This document shows positions 8,034 through 20,559 of a stretch of 64,000 nt of DNA, in pieces; within the stretch, counting starts at the first letter, position 1; the number at the start of each line of letters is the position of its first letter. A model generated the notes under the pieces. It had not been told where the DNA came from, made no database searches, and was given only the letters and a program-made list of their open reading frames with translations. This DNA is from Rhizobacter sp. OV335 (GTDB lineage: Bacteria; Pseudomonadota; Gammaproteobacteria; Burkholderiales; Burkholderiaceae_C). A program made the position numbers and the translations under genes. Where the stretch lies: NCBI RefSeq assembly GCF_900142965.1, contig NZ_FRCQ01000012.1, positions 62,001 to 126,000 of the forward strand. Direction: 5' to 3'.

Positions 8034-8750
8034 ATGACGAGCCTGCTTGTGGTGAATCGATCCGTGGTGAATCGATCGGTGGGAATGTGGCGCTGCCTCG
8101 CGGTGCTGGCGGGATTCGTGGCCGCCTCGTCGGCCCACGCTGCCATCTACAGCTGCGTCGACGGCAGTGGCCGGCGCCTGACCTCCGACCGCCCGATCGT
8201 CGAATGCGCGACGCGCGAGCAGCGCATGCTCAACACCGACGGTTCGGTGCGCCAGATCGTGCCGCCGACGATGACGCCCGATGAGCGCGCCGAGGCCGAC
8301 GCGAAGGAGCGGCAGGCCGCCGCCGACCGCGTCGCGCAGCAAGACGCGATGCGCCGCGACCGCAACCTGGTGAACCGCTTTCCCAACGATGCCGCCCACA
8401 TGAAGGCGCGCGAGGCCGCGCTCGACGACGTCCGCAAGGGCGTCGCGTTCTCGCAGGGGCGCCTGGCCGAACTCGAGCGCGAGCGCAAGCCGCTGCTCGA
8501 CGAGCAGGAGTTCTACAAGGGCCGCAAGCTGCCGGCGAAACTGCGCCAGCAGCTCGACGCGAACGATGCCGCGGTGGCCGCGCAGAAATCGCTGGTGCAG
8601 AACCAGGAAGACGAGATCGTGCGCATCAACAACCTGTACGACGTCGAGCTCGAGCGGTTGAAGAAGCTGTGGGCCGGGGCGTCGCCGGGGTCGATGGGGG
8701 CGTTGCCGGCGGCGTCGGCACCTCCCCAGCGCAAGGCGGCGGGGAAGTAA
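8034..8750 (+). CDS. DUF4124 domain-containing exported protein
   Basis: A protein of up to 238 residues. After a basic N-terminal stretch and a signal peptide (CLAVLAGFVAASSAHA) comes the DUF4124 core IYSCVDGSGRRLTSDRPI, then a long charged helical region (about 85-220) likely to form coiled coil, and an Ala/Pro tail. Two starts are possible: the ATG adjoining the pyrE stop, or the ATG at 8085, which would put the signal peptide at the very N-terminus. Function of DUF4124 proteins is unknown; they are exported and common in Burkholderiales. The tandem repeat at 8049-8078 lies between the two candidate starts. Confidence 0.75.
   Translation: MTSLLVVNRSVVNRSVGMWRCLAVLAGFVAASSAHAAIYSCVDGSGRRLTSDRPIVECATREQRMLNTDGSVRQIVPPTMTPDERAEADAKERQAAADRVAQQDAMRRDRNLVNRFPNDAAHMKAREAALDDVRKGVAFSQGRLAELERERKPLLDEQEFYKGRKLPAKLRQQLDANDAAVAAQKSLVQNQEDEIVRINNLYDVELERLKKLWAGASPGSMGALPAASAPPQRKAAGK
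8049..8078 (+). repeat. 15-bp tandem duplication at the 5' end of the DUF4124 gene
   Basis: GTGGTGAATCGATCC (8049-8063) is followed at once by GTGGTGAATCGATCG (8064-8078), 14 of 15 bases identical. If translated it encodes VVNRS twice. Its position between two candidate starts suggests slippage in sequence under little constraint. Confidence 0.8.
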
Positions 8751-8822
8751 GACTCACCGAACGGCTTTCCGCGCCCGCGCGTGCCTGGCTTCGCAGCGGC
8801 TGGCGCGATCGAGCTTCGCAGG

Positions 8823-10277
8823 TCAGCTCGCTCCGAGCTTCTTCTTCAGCAGCTCGTTCACCTGCGACGGGTTCGCCTTGCCCTTGGTGGCCTTCATCGC
8901 CTGGCCGACCAGCGCGTTGAACGCCTTGTCCTTGCCGGCGCGGAATTCCTCGACCGACTTCGCGTTCGCCGCCAGCACCTCGTCGAGGATGCGCTCCAGC
9001 TCGCTGCTGTCGCTCATCTGCTTCAGGCCCTTGGCCTCGATGATGGCGTCGATCTGGCCACCCTCGGTCCACAGCTGATCGAACACCTGGCGGGCGCCGT
9101 TGTTCGAGACCGTGCCGTCGGCGATGCGCCCGATCAGCGCGGCCAGCGTCGTGGCACTCACCGGGCTGTCCGCGATGCCCTTCTCTTCGGCATTCAGCCG
9201 CCGCGACACCTCGCCCATCAGCCAGTTCGCCGCCAGCTTCGGCTGCCCGCAGGCCTTCGCGGTCTCCTCGAAGAACGCGCCGAAGGCCTTGCCCTGCGTC
9301 ATCATCGACGCGTCGTAGGCCGGCAGCCCGTAGTCCTTCTGGAAGCGCTCGGCCATCAGGCGCGGCAGCTCCGGCATCGCGGCGCGCACCTGCTCGATCC
9401 ACTCCGGCGCGATCACCAGCGGCGGCAGGTCCGGGTCGGGGAAGTAGCGGTAGTCGTGCGCATCTTCCTTCGTGCGCATCGCCCGCGTCTCGCCGGTGTC
9501 GGGGTTGAACAGCACGGTCGCCTGCTGCACCTTGCCGCCGTCCTCGATCAGGTCGATCTGCCACTGGATCTCGAAATCGATCGCCTGCTGCAGGTACTTG
9601 AAGCTGTTCAGGTTCTTGATCTCGCGGCGCGTGCCGTACTCGGCCCCCGGCCGGCGCACCGACACGTTGGCATCGCAGCGGAAGCTGCCCTCCTGCATGT
9701 TGCCGTCGCAGATCTCGAGCCACACCACCAGCGAATGCAGCGCCTTCGCGTACTCCACCGCCTCGGTGCTCGCCCGCATGTCGGGCTCGGTGACGATCTC
9801 CAGCAGCGGCGTGCCGGCGCGGTTCAGGTCGATGCCGGTCTGGCCGGCATAGTCCTCGTGCAGCGACTTGCCGGCGTCTTCTTCCAGGTGCGCGCGGGTG
9901 AGTTGCACCTTGTGCTTCGCGTCACCGACGAAGAACTCCACCGAGCCGCCCTGCACCACCGGCGTCTCGTACTGGCTGATCTGGTAGCCCTTCGGCAGGT
10001 CGGGGTAGAAGTAGTTCTTGCGCGCGAAGATCGACAGCGGCGCCACCGTCGCGCCGACCGCGAGCCCGAAGCGGATCGCCCGCTCGACCGCGCCGCGGTT
10101 CATCACCGGCAGCGTGCCCGGCAGCGCCAGGTCGACCGGCGAGGCCTGCGTGTTGGGCGCGGCACCGAACTGCGTGCTCGAGCCGCTGAAGATCTTGCTG
10201 CGCGTCGACAGCTGGGCGTGCGTCTCGAGGCCGATGACGACCTCGTAGCCGCGGATCAGTTTGGGGGTGCTTGCCAT
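8823..10277 (-). CDS. gatB: Asp-tRNA(Asn)/Glu-tRNA(Gln) amidotransferase subunit B
   Basis: A 484-residue subunit of the GatCAB complex, which converts Glu-tRNA(Gln) and Asp-tRNA(Asn) to the amidated forms in the cytoplasm. The N-terminal signature [13 protein letters not shown] is followed by the catalytic cradle motifs [17 protein letters not shown] and [18 protein letters not shown]; the C-terminal YqeY-like tail ends [11 protein letters not shown]. The ATG at 10277 gives [13 protein letters not shown]; the frame continues upstream antisense and is not coding. It follows gatA by 2 bases, in the order gatC-gatA-gatB. Confidence 0.96.
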   Translation of the reverse strand: MASTPKLIRGYEVVIGLETHAQLSTRSKIFSGSSTQFGAAPNTQASPVDLALPGTLPVMNRGAVERAIRFGLAVGATVAPLSIFARKNYFYPDLPKGYQISQYETPVVQGGSVEFFVGDAKHKVQLTRAHLEEDAGKSLHEDYAGQTGIDLNRAGTPLLEIVTEPDMRASTEAVEYAKALHSLVVWLEICDGNMQEGSFRCDANVSVRRPGAEYGTRREIKNLNSFKYLQQAIDFEIQWQIDLIEDGGKVQQATVLFNPDTGETRAMRTKEDAHDYRYFPDPDLPPLVIAPEWIEQVRAAMPELPRLMAERFQKDYGLPAYDASMMTQGKAFGAFFEETAKACGQPKLAANWLMGEVSRRLNAEEKGIADSPVSATTLAALIGRIADGTVSNNGARQVFDQLWTEGGQIDAIIEAKGLKQMSDSSELERILDEVLAANAKSVEEFRAGKDKAFNALVGQAMKATKGKANPSQVNELLKKKLGAS

Positions 10278-10279
10278 GG

Positions 10280-13332
<3,053 letters not shown>

Positions 13333-13350
13333 ACGTGATCCTTCTCACAC

Positions 13351-13382
13351 GGCCGGCGCGTCGCTGACGCGGCCGGCCTTTT
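13351..13382 (+). terminator. Terminator-like hairpin between mreB and mreC
   Basis: GGCCGG-CGCGTC (13351-13362), loop GCT, then GACGCG and, after one bulged G, CCGGCC, followed by TTTTG. The 12-bp stem and short T-run suggest partial termination or mRNA processing after mreB within the operon. Confidence 0.65.
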
Positions 13383-13406
13383 GACTTCAAAGTTCGCTCC
13401 ACAGAC

Positions 13407-14336
13407 ATGCCGCTCGGCACCCTCGACCGAACCCCACCACCCTTCTTCCGGCAGGGGCCGTCGGCGCTCACGCGGCTGATGTTCTTCTCGGCGCTCGCGT
13501 TGTTCCTGATGGTGGCCGACACCCGCTTCAGGCTGACGCAGCCGGTGCGCGCGGTGCTGGCGACCGCGCTGAACCCGGTCGAGCGGGCGCTGCGGGCGCC
13601 GGTCGACGCGGTCAGAGCCGCCGGCGATTACGCGATGGGGCTGCAGGACGCGCTGTCGGCCGAGGCCCGCGCCCGGCGCGAGCTGGCCGAGCAGGCGGCT
13701 CGCTCGGCCCGCGTCGAGTTGCTGGAGCAGGAGAACCTGCGGCTGCGCGCGCTGCTCGAGCTGCGCCCGGGCCTGTCGGTGCGCTCGCAGACGGCCGAGG
13801 TGCTGTACGACGCGCCCGATCCGTACTCGCGCAAGGTCATCATCGACCGCGGCACGCAGCAGGGCATTGCGGTCGCGTCGCCGGTCATCAACGAGGCCGG
13901 CGTGCTCGGCCAGGTGACGCGGGCGTTTCCGTACAGCGCCGAGGTCACGCTGCTGACCGACAAGGACGCCGCGATCCCGGTGCTCAACCTGCGCACCCAG
14001 GTGCGCAGCGCCGCGTTCGGCAACTCGGCCGGCGCCGGGCTGGAGCTGCGCTTCATGGCCGGCAATGCCGACGTGCAGGTCGGCGACGTGCTCGCGACCT
14101 CGGGCGTCGACGGCGTCTACCCGTCGGGCATCCCGGTCGCGAAGGTCGTCAGCGTCGACCGGCGCGTCGACACCGGCTTCGCCCGCATCGCGCTCGCGCC
14201 GATCGCGCAGCCCGACGCGGTGCGCCATGTGCTGGTGCTGGAGCCGCTGGGCGTGCAGATGCAGCCCAAGCCCGAGCCGGCGGTCGACCCGAACGCCAAG
14301 CCCGGTTCCAGCGGGCGCAGGGGGAACCGCAAATGA
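13407..14336 (+). CDS. mreC: Rod shape-determining protein MreC
   Basis: A 309-residue bitopic inner-membrane protein. A membrane helix (about residues 22-40, LMFFSALALFLMVAD) leads to a coiled coil (about 78-118) and a periplasmic double beta-barrel domain (YDAPDPYSRKVIIDRG, GVLGQVTRAFPYSAEVTLL, ATSGVDGVYPSGIPVAKV). The tail is Pro/Lys-rich. MreC links MreB and MreD to the elongasome synthases. Its stop overlaps the mreD start. Confidence 0.95.
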   Translation: MPLGTLDRTPPPFFRQGPSALTRLMFFSALALFLMVADTRFRLTQPVRAVLATALNPVERALRAPVDAVRAAGDYAMGLQDALSAEARARRELAEQAARSARVELLEQENLRLRALLELRPGLSVRSQTAEVLYDAPDPYSRKVIIDRGTQQGIAVASPVINEAGVLGQVTRAFPYSAEVTLLTDKDAAIPVLNLRTQVRSAAFGNSAGAGLELRFMAGNADVQVGDVLATSGVDGVYPSGIPVAKVVSVDRRVDTGFARIALAPIAQPDAVRHVLVLEPLGVQMQPKPEPAVDPNAKPGSSGRRGNRK

Positions 14337-14851
14337 TGCCGCGTGGCTCCGACCAGCTGCTGCTGCCGGTGAACCCGTGGTTCATCTGGAGCTCGCTGCT
14401 GCTGGCCTTCCTGTTCAACCTGGTGCCGTTCGGCCGCATCCCGGCCATTCCCGACCTGCTCGCGCTCGCGCTCGCGTTCTGGAACGTGCACCAGCCGCGG
14501 CGCATCGGCGTCGGCATCGCGTTCATGTTCGGGCTGCTGATGGACGTGCACGACAGCGCAGTGCTGGGCCAGCATGCGCTGGCCTACACGCTGCTGAGCT
14601 TCTTCGCGATCACGATCCACCGGCGCCTGCTGTGGTTCGGGCTGCCGCAGCAGGCGCTGCAGATCCTGCCGCTGTTCGTCGCGGCGCACGCGGTGTCGCT
14701 GATCGTGCGAATGTTGGTGGGCGGCATGCTGCCGGGCTGGGAACTGATGCTCGCGCCGGTGTTCGAAAGCCTGCTGTGGCCGGTGGCCTCGTGGGTCTTG
14801 CTCGCGCCGCAGCGTCGGCCGCCGGATCCCGACCAGAACCGGCCCTTGTGA
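14333..14851 (+). CDS. mreD: Rod shape-determining protein MreD
   Basis: A 172-residue inner-membrane protein with about five to six hydrophobic helices and the MreD pattern PDLLALALAFWNVHQPRRIGV and FMFGLLMDVHDSAVLGQHAL. It overlaps the mreC stop (ATGATG), so expression is coupled. The PBP2 gene follows after 19 bases. Confidence 0.95.
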   Translation: MMPRGSDQLLLPVNPWFIWSSLLLAFLFNLVPFGRIPAIPDLLALALAFWNVHQPRRIGVGIAFMFGLLMDVHDSAVLGQHALAYTLLSFFAITIHRRLLWFGLPQQALQILPLFVAAHAVSLIVRMLVGGMLPGWELMLAPVFESLLWPVASWVLLAPQRRPPDPDQNRPL

Positions 14852-14870
14852 TCCTTCGCGCGGTCGTGGC

Positions 14871-16982
14871 ATGACAGAACTCAAGAACGTCGAGCAGGAG
14901 CTGGGGCGGTTTCGCACCCGGCTGCTCGCGGCCGCGCTGTTCGTGTTGTTCGCGTTCGGGCTGCTGGTGTTCCGCCTCGTCGTGCTGCAGGTGATGCGCC
15001 ACGACGAACTCGCGACCCAGGCCGAGAACAACCGCATCGCCGTGGTGCCGATCGTGCCCAACCGCGGGCTGATCGTCGACCGCAACGGCGTCGTGCTGGC
15101 CAACAACTACTCGGCCTACACGCTCGAGATCACGCCGACCAAGGTCGACGATCTCGACGCCGTGATCGACCAGCTGTCGCAGGTGGTCGAGGTGCAGGCG
15201 CGCGACCGCAAGCGCTTCAAGCGGCTGATGGAAGAAACCAAGAGCAGCTTCGAATCGCTGCCGATCCGCACCAAGCTGACCGATGAAGAAGTGGCCCGCT
15301 TCACCGCGCAGCGCTTCCGCTTCCCCGGCGTCGACATCAAGGCCCGGCTGTTCCGCAACTACCCGCTCGGCGAGGTCGGCAGCCACCTGATCGGCTACAT
15401 CGGCCGCATCAACCAGTCCGAGAAAGAGAAGATCGAGGAGTCGGAAGACGAATCGAACTACCGTGGCACCGAGTACATCGGCAAGCTCGGCATCGAGCAG
15501 GCCTACGAGGAGCAGCTGCACGGCGCCACCGGCTTCGAAGAGGTCGAGACCAGCGCCGGCGGGCGTGCGGTGCGCCAGCTCAAGAGCAACCCGGCGACGC
15601 CCGGCAACACGCTGGTGCTGTCGATCGACATCCGGCTGCAGGCGCTGGTCGAGCAGCTGTTCGGCGACCGGCGCGGCGCGCTGGTGGCGATCGACCCGCG
15701 CAACGGCGAGGTGCTGGCCTTCGTCAGCAAGCCCAACTTCGACCCCAACCTGTTCGTCGACGGCATCGACGCCGAGAACTGGAAGGCACTGAACGAGTCC
15801 GAGGACAAGCCGCTGCTGAACCGCGCGTTGCGCGGCGCCTACCCGCCCGGCTCCACCTACAAGCCGCTGATGGCGCTGGCCGCGCTGACGCTGGGCAAGC
15901 GCACGCCGCAGCAGTCGATCAGCGACCCCGGCTTCTTCTGGTTCGGCAACCACAAGTTCCGCGACGACAAGGAAGGCGGGCATGGCGTCGTCGACATGTA
16001 CCGCTCGATCGTGCAGTCGTGCGACACCTACTACTACATCCTCGCCAACGACCTGGGCGTCGATGCGATCCACGACTTCATGGCGCCGCTCGGGCTCGGC
16101 CAGATGACCGGCATCGACATGCAGGGCGAGCTGCGCGGCACGCTGCCGTCGACCGAGTGGAAGCGCAACAACTACAAGCGCAAGGAAATGCAGAAGTGGT
16201 ACCCCGGCGAGACCATCTCGCTGGGCATCGGCCAGGGCTACAACACCTTCACGATGCTGCAGCTCGCGCAGGCCGAGGCGACGCTCGCGGCCGGCGGCAA
16301 GCGCTTCAAGCCGCACCTGGTGCGCGCGATCGAGAACGTCGAGACGCGCAGCCAGCAGACGCTGTCGGGCGACCGGCTGGAGCCGCTCGCCTGGAACCCC
16401 GACCACGTCGCGGTGATCCACCAGGCGCTGTACGGCGTCACGCAGGAGGGCACGGCGGCGCGTGCGTTCCAGGGCTCGCAGTACCGCTCCGGCGGCAAGA
16501 CCGGCACCGCCCAGGTGATCCAGATCAAGCAGAACGAGAAGTACGACGCCAGCAAGGTCGACGAGCGGCACCGCGACCACGCGCTGTTCACCGCGTTCGC
16601 GCCGCTTGAGGAGCCGCACATCGCGATCGCGCTGGTGGTCGAGAACGCCGGCTTCGGCGCCGGCGCGGCGGCCCCGATCGCGCGCCGGGTGTTCGACTTC
16701 GTGCTCGAAGGCCAGTACCCGAGCGAGGAAGACATCCTCGCGACGCGCGGCGGCCAGACCTATGCGCCGATCGGCAAGCCGCGGCCGGCCGCGAGCGTGC
16801 CGCTGCAGGGCGTGTCGATCAACAACGTCGCGGCGGCGCCCACCGACGTGCCGCCGCCGCTGGTGGTGCCGGTGGCCGCCTCGGCACCGTCGCTGCTGAT
16901 CACGCCGCCGGCAGCTTCAGCCGCATCGGCGCCCTTCCCCACGGCCTCGGCGGCCTCCAGGCCGGCCCGCCGCGCGCCATGA
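14871..16982 (+). CDS. mrdA: Penicillin-binding protein 2 (elongasome transpeptidase)
   Basis: A 703-residue class B PBP. One membrane helix (about residues 18-42) is followed by the dimerisation domain (RGLIVDRNGVVLANN) and the transpeptidase with STYK (Ser328), SCD (383-385) and KTG (543-545). It cross-links peptidoglycan during cell elongation with RodA. It is longer than typical PBP2 because of an Ala/Pro-rich periplasmic tail after about residue 630, likely disordered. The stop overlaps the rodA start (ATGA), consistent with the two acting as one complex. Confidence 0.96.
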   Translation: MTELKNVEQELGRFRTRLLAAALFVLFAFGLLVFRLVVLQVMRHDELATQAENNRIAVVPIVPNRGLIVDRNGVVLANNYSAYTLEITPTKVDDLDAVIDQLSQVVEVQARDRKRFKRLMEETKSSFESLPIRTKLTDEEVARFTAQRFRFPGVDIKARLFRNYPLGEVGSHLIGYIGRINQSEKEKIEESEDESNYRGTEYIGKLGIEQAYEEQLHGATGFEEVETSAGGRAVRQLKSNPATPGNTLVLSIDIRLQALVEQLFGDRRGALVAIDPRNGEVLAFVSKPNFDPNLFVDGIDAENWKALNESEDKPLLNRALRGAYPPGSTYKPLMALAALTLGKRTPQQSISDPGFFWFGNHKFRDDKEGGHGVVDMYRSIVQSCDTYYYILANDLGVDAIHDFMAPLGLGQMTGIDMQGELRGTLPSTEWKRNNYKRKEMQKWYPGETISLGIGQGYNTFTMLQLAQAEATLAAGGKRFKPHLVRAIENVETRSQQTLSGDRLEPLAWNPDHVAVIHQALYGVTQEGTAARAFQGSQYRSGGKTGTAQVIQIKQNEKYDASKVDERHRDHALFTAFAPLEEPHIAIALVVENAGFGAGAAAPIARRVFDFVLEGQYPSEEDILATRGGQTYAPIGKPRPAASVPLQGVSINNVAAAPTDVPPPLVVPVAASAPSLLITPPAASAASAPFPTASAASRPARRAP

Positions 16983-18133
16983 GCATCGTCTTCGAGAAGC
17001 CCTCGGTCTGGCAGCGGCTGAAGCCGGTCTTCACCGGCTTCGACGCGCCGCTGGTGATCGGCGTGCTGCTGCTCGGTGCGGCCGGGCTGGTGACGATGTA
17101 CTCGGCCGGCTTCGACAACGGCTCGCGCTTCGTCGACCACGGCCGCAACATGGTGCTCGCGCTGGTCATCCTGTTCATCGTCGCGCAGGTGCCGCCGCAG
17201 CGGCTGATGCGGCTGGCGGTGCCGCTGTACACCGTGGGCGTCGCGCTGCTGATCGCCACCGCGGTGATCGGCGTCACCAAGAAGGGCGCGACGCGCTGGC
17301 TCAACGTGGGCATCGTGATCCAGCCGAGCGAGATCATGAAGATCGCGATGCCGCTGATGCTGGCCTGGTGGTTCCAGCGCCGCGAGGGCCAGCTGCGCGT
17401 GCTCGACTTCATTGTCGCGCTCGGGCTGCTGGCGGTGCCGGTCGGCATGATCGTCAAGCAGCCCGACCTGGGCACCGCGATCCTGGTGCTGTCGGCGGGG
17501 CTGTACGTGATCTTCTTCGCCGGGCTGTCGTGGAAGCTGATCGTGCCGGTGCTGGTGATCGGCGGCGCGGCGATCACCGCGGTGGTGGTGTCGGAGGATC
17601 GCATCTGCCAGCCCGACGTGGTGTGGCCGATGATGCGCGACTACCAGAAAAACCGCGTCTGCACGCTGCTCGACCCGACCACCGACCCGCTCGGCAAGGG
17701 CTTCCACATCATCCAGGGGATGATCGCGATCGGCTCCGGCGGCATCGAGGGCAAGGGCTTCATGAAGGGCACGCAGACCCACCTGGAGTTCATCCCCGAG
17801 CGCACCACCGATTTCATCTTCGCGGCCTTCTCCGAGGAGTTCGGGCTGGTCGGCTGCGTGTCGCTGATCCTCGGCTTCACGTTCCTGATCTTCCGCGGTC
17901 TGGTCATCGCGGCCGATGCGCCGACGGTGTTCACCCGGCTGTTGGCCGGCGCGGTGACGCTGAGCTGGTTCACCTACGCGTTCGTCAACATGGGCATGGT
18001 CAGCGGCATCCTGCCGGTGGTGGGCGTGCCGCTGCCGTTCATCAGCTATGGCGGCACCGCGATGCTGACGCTCGGGCTCGGGCTCGGCATCCTGATGTCG
18101 ATCTCGAAGAGCCGGCGGCTGATGCAGCGCTGA
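16979..18133 (+). CDS. rodA: Peptidoglycan glycosyltransferase RodA
   Basis: A 384-residue SEDS-family polytopic membrane protein with about ten helices. The motifs VTKKGATRWLNVGIV, QPSEIMKIAMPLMLAWW, VKQPDLGTAILVL and LPFISYGGTAMLTLGLGLGI are those of RodA, including the region around the essential periplasmic aspartate. It polymerises lipid II during elongation and pairs with PBP2, whose gene it overlaps. It is the last gene of the mre-mrd run. Confidence 0.96.
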   Translation: MSIVFEKPSVWQRLKPVFTGFDAPLVIGVLLLGAAGLVTMYSAGFDNGSRFVDHGRNMVLALVILFIVAQVPPQRLMRLAVPLYTVGVALLIATAVIGVTKKGATRWLNVGIVIQPSEIMKIAMPLMLAWWFQRREGQLRVLDFIVALGLLAVPVGMIVKQPDLGTAILVLSAGLYVIFFAGLSWKLIVPVLVIGGAAITAVVVSEDRICQPDVVWPMMRDYQKNRVCTLLDPTTDPLGKGFHIIQGMIAIGSGGIEGKGFMKGTQTHLEFIPERTTDFIFAAFSEEFGLVGCVSLILGFTFLIFRGLVIAADAPTVFTRLLAGAVTLSWFTYAFVNMGMVSGILPVVGVPLPFISYGGTAMLTLGLGLGILMSISKSRRLMQR

Positions 18134-18163
18134 GGCGCTCGACGAACTGCGGCGGCAAGCACG

Positions 18164-19060
18164 TTGACCACGCGACGCACGCCTCCTCCCCATGGGCCCG
18201 ACGCGCCCGAGGCGCACCTGCGGCGCATGAACCGCGTGCTCGACCACATCGACGCGCACCTCGCCGACGACCTGCGGCTGGAGGCGCTGGCCGAGGTGGC
18301 GGCGTTCTCGCCCTTCCATTTCCATCGGGTGTTCCGCGCCTGGACCGGCGAGACCCTGCTCGACTTCGTGCGCCGGCGCCGGCTCGAGGCCGCCGGCGGG
18401 CGCCTGCGCCACGCGCCGCGCGACAGCATCACGACCATCGCGTTCGCGGTCGGCTTCGAATCGGGCGAGGCGTTCTCGCGGGCGTTCAAGCAGCACTTCG
18501 GCATGACGCCGACCGCCTGGCGGCGCGGCGGGCAGCTGCTGTGGGAGCGCCGGCAACGCATGGTGCGCACCCGGCAGCCGGTGAGCCAGCGCTACCCGGT
18601 GGTGCTGAAGCAGCTGCCCGAGTGCGAGGTGCTGTACTGGCGGGTGCAGGGCCGCTACGACACGATGGTCTCGCAGGCCTGGGCCGCGTTCATGCCGCAC
18701 ATCGAGGCGCTGGGGCTGGCCGGGCAGATGCGGCTGGGCATGGGGCTGGACGATCCGGACATCGCGCCGGTGTCGCGCTGCCGCTTCGACGCCTGCGTGG
18801 TGCTGCCGCCGAATTGGCACGAACCGGTCAGCGGGCGGATGTCGCGCAAGCGCGTGGCCGGCGGCCTGCACGCCTGCCTGGCCTACGAGGGGACGGGCCC
18901 CTCGATGCAGCACGCGTGGCGGCAGTTGCTCAACGACTGGCTCCCGACCTCGGGGCTGATGGTCGGGGACGTGCCGTTCTTCGAGACCTATCCGGTGGGG
19001 CAGCCCCTGCCGCCCGAAGACCGGGTGATCTGCGAACTCTGCATGCCGGTCCAGCGCTGA
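18164..19060 (+). CDS. AraC-type regulator with GyrI-like ligand domain
   Basis: Up to 298 residues. The N-terminal half is a double helix-turn-helix of AraC type (LRLEALAEVAAFSPFHFHRV and IAFAVGFESGEAFSRAFKQH, ending FGMTPTAWRR). The C-terminal half (about 140-298) is a GyrI/SOUL-like small-molecule domain (YWRVQGRYDTMVSQAWAAF, ending VICELCMPVQ). This Rob/BmrR-like arrangement usually senses hydrophobic drugs. The start is uncertain: the TTG at 18164 keeps residues that resemble homologues, while an ATG at 18227 would shorten it by 21. The MATE exporter gene, convergent with a 3-base gap, is a plausible but unproven target. Confidence 0.82.
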   Translation: MTTRRTPPPHGPDAPEAHLRRMNRVLDHIDAHLADDLRLEALAEVAAFSPFHFHRVFRAWTGETLLDFVRRRRLEAAGGRLRHAPRDSITTIAFAVGFESGEAFSRAFKQHFGMTPTAWRRGGQLLWERRQRMVRTRQPVSQRYPVVLKQLPECEVLYWRVQGRYDTMVSQAWAAFMPHIEALGLAGQMRLGMGLDDPDIAPVSRCRFDACVVLPPNWHEPVSGRMSRKRVAGGLHACLAYEGTGPSMQHAWRQLLNDWLPTSGLMVGDVPFFETYPVGQPLPPEDRVICELCMPVQR

Positions 19061-19063
19061 CGG

Positions 19064-20470
19064 CTACGCGGTGGCCAATCCGTGCCGCTGGCGCACCACG
19101 CGCCGGTGCGTGGCCCGCGCCGATGGCACCCAGCCCTGCCGGTACCAGCGCGCCGCCATCGTCAACCCTCGCAGCCACTCATCCGCCGCATACGCGATCC
19201 ACACGCCGACCAGCCCGAGCCCGAAGTACACGCCCAGCAGCCACGCGCCGCCGGCCATCACGAACACCATCGACGCGGCACCGGCCATCACCGGGAACTT
19301 CGCGTCGCCGGTCGCGCGCAGCGCGTTGATCACGACCAGGTTGAAGGTGCGGCCCGGCTCCAGCAGCACCGTGATCCACAGCAGCGTGGTCGCGGCCTGG
19401 ATGATGTGCGGGTCGTGCGTGAAGAGCTGCATCGTCCAGCGGGCCGTCAGCGCACCGACCAGCGCGAGGCTGGTCGACACCACGAGCCCCCAGCGCAGGC
19501 TCTTGCGCACCAGCCGGTGCGCCGCATGCAGCTGGCCGGCGCCGATCAGGTGGCCGACCAGGATCTCGCTGGCGAAGCCGATCGCGAGACCGAACACCAG
19601 GATGAAATACATGATCTGCATCGTGTAGCTGTGCACCGCGAGTTCGGCCGCGCCCATGCGCGCCACCAGCGCGATCGTCACCAGCAGCGCGAGCCGGTAG
19701 GCCACGTTCTCGGCCGCGCCCGGCAGCCCGATGTGCAGCACCGGTCCGAGCCGGCGCCAGCGCATCACCCACCAGTCGCGCGCGCTCGGCACCAGGTCGA
19801 GCCGGCGCTGCCACAGCCACAGGTGGAAGCCGACGCCGAAGGCGCGGCTCAGCGCCATCGCGAGCGCGAAGCCCGGCAGCCCGAGCCCCGGCACCGGACC
19901 GAAGCCGGTCATCAGCGGCGTGCAGATCAGCAGGTGCAGGCTGTGCATCGCCAGCATGTTCATCAGCGTGTCGCGCGCATGCAGGTGGGCCCGCATCACC
20001 GACGACATGCTGGCGTTGAACGCGTCGAGCGCCAGCGCGACGGCCAGCACCCGCAGGTAGGGCCCGGCGATCGGCAGCACGTCGGCCGGCGCGTTCAGCA
20101 GCGAGAGCAGGGGGTTCGCGCAGGCCGCGACCACCAGCCCGGCGCCCAGGCCCAGCCAGGTGCTCGCGCCGAGCGCGGCGCGCGCGGTCTCGTCGGCGCC
20201 CTTGCGGTTGCCGGCGCCCAGGTTCTGCGTGATCACCACGCTGACGCCCATGCTGATGATGCGGAACAGCAGGAAGAACGAGGCCTGCACGTTGTTCGCG
20301 AGCGCGAACGCGCCGGATGCGGTGTCCGATTGCCGCGACGCGAGCCACAACCCAGTCAGCCCGACCAGCAGCCCGAGCACCAGCTCGGCCAGCAGCGGCC
20401 AGGTGAGCGCGATCAGGCTCGGGCGGGGCGCGGCAGGGGCGGTGGGGATGGAGCGGATGGGGGCCGGCAT
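19064..20470 (-). CDS. MATE-family multidrug/cation exporter
   Basis: A 468-residue inner-membrane protein with about twelve helices in two related halves. MSVVITQNLGAGNRKGADET in the first half and IGFASEILVGHLIGAGQLHA in the second are the duplicated MATE signatures. Members expel cationic drugs or metabolites using a sodium or proton gradient. The ATG at 20470 gives MPAPIRSIPTAPAAP before the first helix. The end is 3 bases from the AraC/GyrI-type regulator, convergently. Confidence 0.9.
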   Translation of the reverse strand: MPAPIRSIPTAPAAPRPSLIALTWPLLAELVLGLLVGLTGLWLASRQSDTASGAFALANNVQASFFLLFRIISMGVSVVITQNLGAGNRKGADETARAALGASTWLGLGAGLVVAACANPLLSLLNAPADVLPIAGPYLRVLAVALALDAFNASMSSVMRAHLHARDTLMNMLAMHSLHLLICTPLMTGFGPVPGLGLPGFALAMALSRAFGVGFHLWLWQRRLDLVPSARDWWVMRWRRLGPVLHIGLPGAAENVAYRLALLVTIALVARMGAAELAVHSYTMQIMYFILVFGLAIGFASEILVGHLIGAGQLHAAHRLVRKSLRWGLVVSTSLALVGALTARWTMQLFTHDPHIIQAATTLLWITVLLEPGRTFNLVVINALRATGDAKFPVMAGAASMVFVMAGGAWLLGVYFGLGLVGVWIAYAADEWLRGLTMAARWYRQGWVPSARATHRRVVRQRHGLATA

Positions 20471-20530
20471 GAGGACAGGATTCGCGAAACCGCCATCATG
20501 GCCGCAATCGGTTGCGCGTGTCTGCGCTAT

Positions 20531-20554
20531 CTTGCTGCGGACCTTGCTGCGGAC
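20531..20554. repeat. 12-bp tandem duplication between the MATE and patatin genes
   Basis: CTTGCTGCGGAC occurs twice back to back in the 89-base gap between the two minus-strand genes. No function is evident. Confidence 0.6.
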
Positions 20555-20559
20555 CGTGC

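Noticed and set aside
7350-8399. N-terminal extension of exodeoxyribonuclease III over pyrE
   Set aside because: A GGAGG site and the family N-terminus fix the start at the GTG at 7349.
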